From: Schistosoma haematobium
Taxonomy: Eukaryota; Platyhelminthes; Trematoda; Strigeidida; Schistosomatidae
Assembly (NCBI RefSeq): GCF_000699445.3
Contig: NC_067202.1
Coordinates: forward strand, 15,591,924 to 15,655,923
Length of the DNA stretch: 64,000 nt
Direction of reading: 5' to 3'
This document shows, one piece after another, positions 35,205-45,500 of the stretch. Both the position numbers and the translations under genes were made by a program. Positions within the stretch are counted from its first letter, which is position 1, and every line of letters begins with the position of its first letter. Under the pieces are notes generated by a model. It searched no databases, had not been told where the DNA came from, and saw only the letters and a list, made by a program, of their open reading frames with translations.

Positions 35205-35480
35205 TTGTGAGTTATCAACTCACCGAGGACAATGGTTTACGGTGGCGCAACTTCGTGAATTGGTTGAAGTTAGACATTGACACTGTTGGATGCCGGCTAG
35301 CTGAGTGGTCTAGTTGGTTAAGCGCCTGACGCGAGACCAATAGGTCCTGGGTTGGAATCTCGCGGGGTGCGGGATCGTGGATATGCACTGCGGAGGAGCC
35401 CCATACTAGGACGAAACGGCCGTCCAGTGCTTCCAGGTTTTCCATGGTGGCCTAGCTTCAATTGACTCATGATTTCAGTG
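35205..35480 (+). repeat. Hammerhead/tRNA-type SINE with core mutation
   Basis: Box A TGGTCTAGTTG is at 35306-35316 and a changed box B (GGTTGGAATCT) near 35350-35360. Ribozyme region: GCACTG 35385-35390, core CGGAGGA 35391-35397 in place of CTGAGGA, GAAA 35413-35416, CAGTGC 35425-35430. The U-to-G change in the invariant core should abolish cleavage. It sits about 190 bp upstream of the inferred TRMT10 start codon. Confidence 0.8.
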
Positions 35481-35666
35481 AGTGATAAAAATAATGATTA
35501 AAAATTTGAAAAAAAACATTGTAACCCTCAACCAAATAGTTCCTATCGAATATTGTCATTAATTATAAATGATTCATAACTGTTACGAGTTTTATATATG
35601 CCATTATATATGACTTTATTTTTAGGTTATTTAATCTCTTCTCTATTGAAAGTGTCGTTGATTATA

Positions 35667-35699
35667 ATGAATACAGAACATCTTGAGAATGTGGAATCG
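35667..35699 (+). CDS. TRMT10A: TRMT10 exon 1 (inferred, 11 codons)
   Basis: ATG at 35667 gives MNTEHLENVES, then the donor gtaaat. Phase matches exon 2, and an acidic short N-terminus before the basic KRANRK tract fits the family. Evidence is only phase, donor and position, so another first exon remains possible. Confidence 0.6.
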
Positions 35700-38600
35700 G
35701 TAAATGGTTTTTATTTTATTTTAAATATTTAACAGATATTTTCCTTGCTACTACTATGACATATCTGTCAATGTTTAATATTTATTTAAACTATATTCTG
35801 TTTTCGGGATGGATACATTTATTTCCAGATGTGTTTCGATTCCTGGGCATTGTATAGTATATTTACATGAGAGCTCTGATTGTTATGTCTTGTAGATCTC
35901 CGACCAATGTCACGTTCCAAATCGCCGATCAAAATCCTGATTTTAATTTGGTTTATTATTTATGATATAGCTTAGTGTCTCTGACTTGATGATTTACACA
36001 CCCGACCAGCGCTATTGACCTTGAACAGATCACTAATTTCTATTAGGTGCACCGACTGTTCACAAGCTTGTTTCTAAGTTATACCTTGAGTTGATAAGTA
36101 TCAACCAGCTTCTATAATATTGACAATATCAAACAGACGTGGTCTACATATGAATATACTGGACCACATCACACCGATCATACATGAAGAAGCTGAAAGT
36201 GACTTTAAATAGAACAAATTGCAGCATATAGATTGTCAATAAATGATGAATATTAAGTCGTATAACCGTAATTAATAGAATTGAAATGTATAAACATAGT
36301 AATCTAGTTACTCAGTAATTATACAATGCAATTATAATTAATAATTATTCAAACAACCAGTTCCAACTTTTACAATATTCTTTCTATTATAACACTGGTT
36401 ACGTCATCATCCTCTATCAAATGCTTGAACATTGTGACAGGCAAATATAGTATAGAAATGGTACTTCTTTTTCGTGATATTGGATCTGCTATCGATTCAT
36501 TACTGAAGAATCCATTATAATAGAATCGTATGTTGAAGACACTTCTGCTAGGATTTTAATAATATCTTAAGTGCAATTGTTAAGTAAACCCCTAGTTTGT
36601 ATATATTTAATGAGTAGTCAACACTAAGCATGATGCATCACTTCCCGACTAGTCAGTCCATCGATGTATACTTTTTTCCTGAGGAACTTGAGAAGGAAAC
36701 TGGTTTAGTGGTTGGTTGGTTTTGATGATTTAAGAGTGTAGTCATAGTGCTTCAAAGATAAATACTTGAAGCCAGTCACACATCTTTTATTCAAATTGTT
36801 TTAAACAAATTAACTCCATACTTATCCGACTTTACTGCCAGCTACGGAAATCCATGTAACGAAGTAACGTGTGCTATTTTTGAGGTCAACGTTTTCTATC
36901 TATTTTTTTTACTTAAACGCATAAACATTGGTACAAGGAGGTACCGAATAGATATGCGTCACATAAATCATTCGATTTGTATGAGGCTGGGTGCCCAAAC
37001 CGAAGCAGGTGGTTGTTTTAAGGGCCACACTTAGAGCCTTTGATCTACAGGTCTGATCCACAAGGCATTGGAGCAACATCAGAAGATGCCATCCCATGGT
37101 AGCCGGTGACCAACAATTGGTTCATACACCATTTGTTCCTTCAGTGAGTAGAACGTCCCTGTTGGTGGTTGTGTACACATGGCCATATGCGAGCATTTCG
37201 AGGAGAGCTGACTCCTCACTCTTGGTCGTAGTTAAGGTATTTAAAGGATATCAAATGTTTTCTAACTTCCTCCATCATTTTGTTTGTAGACAATGGTATT
37301 GCAGATGTTGGTTATCAAATCGTTTTATTCTTGAAAGTGATTTAACTGATTTTTAATGCTAATTATCACCTTTTTCTCTAATTTTTTTGTTTCAGGAAAC
37401 TAATAAAGAAAGTGTATCAAAACGAGCAAATCGTAAATTGGATCAGTATTTAAAGCGTAAAGAAGTAATTTTTATAAAATATAATCAGATTTATCTAGAA
37501 AATAAAAAAATTTTTCTTATTATATAAATAGGCAAGACGTGTAACAAGGAAAGCGTGTAAAGAACGTCGTAAACTTCGACAACAACAACAACAACAACAA
37601 TCATCTTGTGTTGTTGTTGATGATGTGAATAATGATACTTGTATATCGACAGAAAATAACCTTTCAATTCCAAATGATACTTTTACTTCACACAAAATTC
37701 AACGTTTAAAAATGTCAGAATCATTGTGTCAAACTAAAGTTGTCATTGATTGTGCATATGATCATTTGATGTCATTCAAAGATATCTGTAAATTGGCTAG
37801 TCAAGTAAGTAGATTTTATACATAGATCCATATTCACAGTTTTTATTATATATTTGATAATATGTATACATTACCCATCACCTTGTTAGTGATAATCGTA
37901 ATAATAATGATAGTAATGATAATAATAATAAACTTAAATTTGTAAACTAATATTAAGTTAATTATAAGCAAAGATGGATAGTGGCTAGCAGTGGAATCCA
38001 GGACGCGCGTTTCCACTGCTAGCCACTATCCATCTTTGCTTATAATGCTTGTAAATTAAGGCAATATCGAGGCGTACGCACAGTATGTCCATATGCCAAT
38101 AAGAGACTGATCAATTTCAGTCCTAAAACATCAGTGGGAAGATTCAAGTAAAACTATCAAGTGAATTAATATTAAGTTAACATCAAGTCGTAGCACGCTG
38201 ATTAACCCGTTTCTAACTGTTTGAGAGGATACTCAATACTCTTATATTCTTTACGCCATATGTTTGTTGTTCCAGTTCACTTGGATATATCTTGTCTCCA
38301 ACTATCGTAACCAATGGTTGGAGACTCTGGGTGACATGGCTCAGAATCGATCACAATGGCATCGGTGTATATACTCTCTGTCTTCCCTTCTTTCTTTCTA
38401 CCAACTAATTCTTTCTTCCTGTACTATGTCCTCATATACAATCTTTCTTTTATATATTACCATCTCTGAATTAACTACTTTTATGAATCCGGTGTCCATC
38501 TTGTTGTGTTAATGAGGTATGGCAACTTGGATCGATGCATATATGCGCCTGGTCCTACGTTGTAGCTGACTGACTGGATTCTTGTCCTGATTTGGGAAGA

Positions 38601-40227
38601 GTTTCGGTTGGAGTGTCTTTCTCTAATCTGGATAGTTTAATCGTGTGTTAACAAAACTACTAAGTTTGAGGCGATTACGGGTTCACTTAGACTGCGAACG
38701 GAACAAAGACTTGTGATCAAAGACCAATAAACTAGCTATTCTATTGCGTCCCAGACCCGCTAACTAGAGTGAGAAGTCGAAGTCCGAACTGGGAAGTATA
38801 TTCCGCAAAAAGCCATAGGCACGAGCGATAACAGCACAGAACCGTCCTTAGGAAGCGTTACAAAATATCATACTAAAAGGCACAACGGACTAACAGCGTT
38901 CAAGATTCTCTCAAGTGGGAAATACGACATGAAGGTAAAAAGAGCGCTTTTGGCGCGAAAACAATTCAAATTTTCTAAATAAAATTACAAAATTAGGTCC
39001 TTTTCCAAGTGAGTTCTGGGGATCTAACATTCCCAACAAAAACATATTGAAGAAAATATTTATGGAATATGTAAAGGTGTTCTCTTATGGAAGCCTAGCT
39101 TCTGACATAATTCTTCTATTTTCGAGCAGCAAAAAGTGTGTTACGCTTATTTGATTTTAAGATTGTCAAGAAGATTTGTAGCGCAGATGGATTATTTTTG
39201 GTGGAGTTCTGTCCGCTGAGTTGGACGATGTAATGTACAAGAAAATACTATGCAGTAGCAGATCTAACAAAAATGTGTGTTATCAGTCAAGAAAATTGAT
39301 TTGATCCATAATATTGTGAACCTGAAATTGATTTCTTCTATTCGGATTCGTGTTACACGTTGTACTGGTGACTCAATATAGAGTAGGCTGTTTCATTTTT
39401 AAATTCATCAGGTATTAGTCTCTCTCGGCGTTTTGTTTGATTCCTTGAAATATTGAGAACTAATCTGAAAGGTAATGCGTGAAATTGATTATGGTAGTAC
39501 AGATTTGTTTATTCTTTATCATCCACAAAATCTTTTAACACCTTATATCTCTTAATCTATAACATTCATACTAATGTTAGTAGTGTAGTAAACGAGAAAG
39601 TTACAGTGCTTTCGTAAAATATGAAAATCATACATTAAATCCATCGTTTGCACATCTTCCATCAGTTGTCTCTTACAATATTCATTGTTTCTTCGTTCCT
39701 TTAGTTATTTTGATTGCTTTCAATAAACTTTTCTATTCTATTCGTTTCAATCTTTTGCTGGCATCCATTCCACTTCTAACTAAGTGTTACATAGTACTTA
39801 TATCTGTCAACATAAGTAGCATACATCATAGTGTTCTTTCTTTTCTTTGTTATTTATAACTTTTCAAAATAAACTAGTACCAAGTCATATCATAGCTGAA
39901 ATCAAGTGAGGGTTGAAGAGTTCGGTTTTATTTTAGAACTTATCAAAAACATATCTCTTTAATCTAAGTCTTGTTACTAGATAATGGTGTAGTCTACTAA
40001 TTCGAGATAATTTAATGACTAATCTGTAAGAGTTTCTAGTGCATAAAGTCAAGAAGAGTAATGGTTTCAAATTAATAACTTAGTTACTGGTTAATAGTGA
40101 ACAATTGAATCATGAAGACGTCAACCTCTGAAGGGAAGCATGAAATACAGTAGACAGCTAGGATGCAGGTGGACGATCTAGGCTTCGCAAAAGGTCAGGC
40201 TCTTCTGTCGCACACGTAACAACAGGC

Positions 40228-40314
<87 letters not shown>

Positions 40315-40675
40315 GTAGTGAGTGAGTAAGTGAGTGAGTGAGTGAGTGAGTGAGTGAGTGAGTGAGTGAGTGAGTGAGTGAGTGAGTGAGTGAGTGAGTG
40401 AGTGAGTGAGTGAGTGAGTGAGTGAGTGAGAGTGAGTGAGTGAGTGAGTGAGTGAGTGAGTGAGTGAGTGAGTGAGTGAGTGAGTGAGTGAAGTGAGTGA
40501 GTGAGTGAGTGAGTGAGTAGTGAAGTGAGTGAGTGAGTGAGTGAGTGAGGTAGTGAGGTGAGTGAGTGAGTGAGTGAGTGAGTGAGTGAGTGAGTGAGTG
40601 AGTGAGTGAGTGAGTGAGTGAGTGAGTAAGTAGTGAGTGAGTAGTAGTGAGTGAGTAAGTAGTAGTGAGTAAGTG

Positions 40676-40719
<44 letters not shown>

Positions 40720-42480
40720 GTAAGTAAGTAAGTAAGTAAGTAAGTAATCAAACTATGGAACCTACTAATTTCAGATTCATTTATATCATGGATTGTTATG
40801 ATGAATTTGCTTAAAGAAGCCCATTTAAACTTTGCATATTTTTTTTTACACCCTCTAGGTTGCTAATTGTTATTCTATCAATAGACGTGCCAAACATCCA
40901 GTTCAACTTTATATCACCGGTTTAGGTTCCAATAACACCACAGAGACTAACATCAACAATAAAGATAATTTGTTAGCTGAAGGTAAATGTATATCTACCC
41001 GATTATATGATAGATTAAAGTTAAGCAACTGTGAGAGTTGGGATGTGAATCTATGTGAGGTAAGTTATTTTATAGATGATTTTGTGAAGATAGGCCTGAC
41101 AAACTTATTTTGTAAAAAGTATTTAACACTATTTGCATTTATTTTGTCAATATTTCACTGTATGTATATTTATCATTAAATGACTGTAACTGTTGTTTTA
41201 GTAAATGACCTCGAACTCACTTTCCGTTGTGATACTGACATAGCGTGACACACTTGTGGTTGTTGTCAAATACACTACTACTACACACACACACACACCT
41301 TGTTCTACTCTCACTCGTTATTGAGCTAATTGCATGCTAAATCGAATATTATCCACATTTATAGACTGTGAGCTGAGACATATCGCACATAACAGTGGAT
41401 TACATTATTGGAGAGTTCAACAACCTGTATGGAATTATCGAATATTTATAATTATGGATTTACAATACCAGACCCAACCAGAACACGCAACTCTTGGTGA
41501 ATTTAAGTAAAGTCCATATTTTTTTATGTTGTATTAATAACTATTAACATTATTATTTATTCTTCATAACTTGGTTAACACTTTTTCGCGTTCATATTTG
41601 TCTGGTCCACCATAATTATTTGGTGAGCCTCGAATTTGTTATAGACATTTACTATTTATATATATTTATTATTATTACTTGGCACGCCACACCATTCTTG
41701 TTTCTCCCATTATGAACTCTCCCAGTAAACTTATTGATATAGATAGCCCATCGACCAACCCCCTCAATTCATCACAACCAGAAGATAATGTTTTAAGCTC
41801 GATAAACGCCATTTCTGAGTTAAGATTACCAATGTACGGTGCCAATAATCCCAGAATTTGGTTTGCACAGGTCGACGCATTATTTATGGCACGAGACATA
41901 CGATCACAGGCAACAAAGTATGCATATGTAGTCGGCGCACTCCCCATAGAGATTGCTGCAGAGGTTGGACACTTGATTGACCATGTGCCAGAATCAGAAC
42001 ACTATGATAAAATAAAGGCAAGAACAAATATTGGTGCAGAATAGTATGAATTCATATTATTTCGAGGTTTCTCGTCAGCTGCTTACAAACCAAAAATGTG
42101 ATAGAATTTTTACATTGAGATAGAGTGAAAACAATTGACATAAATGAGTGTAAATAACTGAGTTACATTAATGACTATATATATATGACCACCCTCCGTT
42201 TTGCTGAAGCCATTATGATCAAAAACTTAAACCTGACTTATGCATTCAAAAAGAGACTTTAATTAACTTATCAATACCCTGGTAACCAGTTTTTTATATT
42301 TTTTTGTTTATTTTATTTTTATTTATTTTAAAATATTTATACTCCTCCTCTATTACATAATTCTTAAACCACATTATTATTCACACATTTCCAGGTTTTC
42401 AATGATGGTTTAACATTGATCGAATCATGATCTCATTCAAAAACTTAACAATCTCCACAATCCTATTCTGACTATAACTC

Positions 42481-42518
<38 letters not shown>

Positions 42519-45500
42519 TAGAACAGGTCAGAGGTCAAAAGGAATTAATTCGGGTTGGGTGGTGTAATAATGGAATTCAATAATCATAAGACAGGTTACG
42601 TAATAATAATTAAATAGAATTTGAAAAGTTAAGATAATTTAAGAGGATCTAGTGGTGGAAATTTTATCTGTATAGATGTTTATTAAGTTGACTTAATAAT
42701 CAATGAATCAAACATTTGAACCAATTCTCATTTGAATACTTCCTCATAATAAGAAGTGGTTTACATTAAGTGACGAAACGTCAGAAATACAATTTTTCTA
42801 CTCTTTGAGATATTATATATATATATATATATATACGAGTTATAGTCAGAATAGGATTGTGGAGATTGTTAAGTTTTTGAATGAGATCATGATTCGATCA
42901 ATGTTAAACCATCATTGAAAACCTGGAAATGTGTGAATAATAATGTGGTTTAAGAATTATGTAATAGAGGAGGAGTATAAATATTTTAAAATAAATAAAA
43001 ATAAAATAAACAAAAAAATATAAAAACTGGTTACCAGGGTATTGATAAGTTAATTAAAGTCTCTTTTTGAATGCATAAGTCAGGTTTAAGTTTTTTGATC
43101 ATAATGGCTTCAGCAAAACGGAGGGTGGTCATATATATATAGTCATTAATGTAACTCAGTTATTTACACTCATTTATGTCAATTGTTTTCACTCTATCTC
43201 AATGTAAAAATTCTATCACATTTTTGGTTTGTAAGCAGCTGACGAGAAACCTCGAAATAATATGAATTCATACTATTCTGCACCAATATTTGTTCTTGCC
43301 TTTATTTTATCATAGTGTTCTGATTCTGGCACATGGTCAATCAAGTGTCCAACCTCTGCAGCAATCTCTATGGGGAGTGCGCCGACTACATATGCATACT
43401 TTGTTGCCTGTGATCGTATGTCTCGTGCCATAAATAATGCGTCGACCTGTGCAAACCAAATTCTGGGATTATTGGCACCGTACATTGGTAATCTTAACTC
43501 AGAAATGGCGTTTATCGAGCTTAAAACATTATCTTCTGGTTGTGATGAATTGAGGGGTTGGTCGATGGGCTATCTATATCAATAAGTTTACTGGGAGAGT
43601 TCATAATGGGAGAAACAAGAATGGTGTGGCGTGCCAAGTAATAATAATAAATATATATAAATAGTAAATGTCTATAACAAATTCGAGGCTCACCAAATAA
43701 TTATGGTGGACCAGACAAATATGAACGCGAAAAAGTGTTAACCAAGTTATGAAGAATAAATAATAATGTTAATAGTTATTAATACAACATAAAAAAATAT
43801 GGACTTTACTTAAATTCACCAAGAGTTGCGTGTTCTGGTTGGGTCTGGTATTGTAAATCCATAATTATAAATATTCGATAATTCCATACAGGTTGTTGAA
43901 CTCTCCAATAATGTAATCCACTGTTATGTGCGATATGTCTCAGCTCACAGTCTATAAATGTGGATAATATTCGATTTAGCATGCAATTAGCTCAATAACG
44001 AGTGAGAGTAGAACAAGGTGTGTGTGTGTGTGTGTAGTAGTGTATTTGACAACAACCACAAGTGTGTCACGCTATGTCAGTATCACAACGGAAAGTGAGT
44101 TCGAGGTCATTTACTAAAACAACAGTTACAGTCATTTAATGATAAATATACATACAGTGAAATATTGACAAAATAAATGCAAATAGTGTTAAATACTTTT
44201 TACAAAATAAGTTTGTCAGGCCTATCTTCACACTTTTCCAATAAAATGTAAATTTAACCTCATATGTTCATCTTTTGATGAAATAACATAAATTCACACA
44301 CAGAGAATGAACTTTTGAAAAGTGTTAATCTAATGTATTGACATTTTTTGAATCTAATATATGGTGTTGTTAAACAGTATACTCAACTTATCCAGATATC
44401 GAACTTTTAGGTTTATGATGTTGGAGTTATTTTATTCATTAAACTTGGGTGCATAAAATCGATATGAAATCGATATCATCAGCACATTAAGGTTGGATGC
44501 TCGATCTACTATACTGAGGCTTTAGCGTTTATAAGTGATTGAACATTAGGTGGTGATCAATGTTATGTGTGTCAAGTCCTTCGTAGTGCCGATCACTAGG
44601 CACTAGTCTAGATGACTCGACATTTCGTGCACTATGTTGAGATAAGATGGTGGTTGGAGGTAGTTGGCTGAAAACCCTGGACCTAGGTTTCGTGCTATTT
44701 GGCACACGTCAGTAAACTGTACCTGTAATCTTGTGGAAACTGATGCTCCCTAACGGGTTCAATCCCGTGTCACCCAGCTTCACAGTCATAGACGTTACCA
44801 CTGGGCTATCCGGGCCGCGACCGACCTGTAGGACTGAGATGTAATCACAATTGATTGATCACCACCCTGTTGACTATCTCCATCTAACAAGAACGTCTAC
44901 TTCCTAAGAGCCCTAGAAAGTATTTATTGATCTTCGATAATTATTTTAATAACATATTTTTGCAAAGAGCTGTATACCGAGGAGACCTATTATTCGGTCT
45001 CTTAAATGCACAGTTACTGGAAAAGTGTTTTAGCTTATCAAACTATGCCACAATCCCGAATCATTTCACCTAATCGGTCTCATTGGATGAATTGACTGGT
45101 AGAACAAAACTTTGGTTACTAATATGTGACAGATTAGTGTATCTACATAACCTTATACAAATTCACATCGATATAAATTGCCTTATTTCACGTTGGCATC
45201 GTGTGAGGTGAAATTAATGTAATTGATGTAAACCAAACAAAAACATCAATTGTAATGAAAATTGAACATAGAAAGTGACAAATGATATTAGGACAATGAA
45301 AAGTGTAGGAAAATACACACCTTATTATAGAGGTCAGTCAGTCAAACACAATCTAAGACGTTTCATATGTGTATGTCAATGTAAGTTGCTGCATTCCTAA
45401 TAGCGTATAGGGAGATAAAATTGTCAGGGCCAATCCCCGAGTAGTAGAGATAATAATAACATTAATGGTAATAGCAAAGCCTAGACATAAAAGATATGCT

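Larger units (their letters stand above)
41083..44233. repeat. Giant inverted repeat, ~1.42-kb arms
   Basis: 41083-42504 (approximate inner end) and 42813-44233 are reverse complements with only single-base indels seen where I compared them (for example five versus four C near 41758/43553) and different TA-repeat lengths at the inner ends. Outer ends pair exactly at 41083/44233. A ~300-bp unpaired spacer (42517-42812) separates the arms. Each arm holds an AC/GT microsatellite, a gag-like frame and the 3' end of the hammerhead SINE family. It lies in TRMT10 intron 4. Confidence 0.93.

Noticed and set aside
40158..40751. 197-codon minus-strand frame with LTHS/LTYL repeats
   Set aside because: It is translation of a tetranucleotide microsatellite; only the last codons overlap the SR2 fragment, in a non-coding frame.
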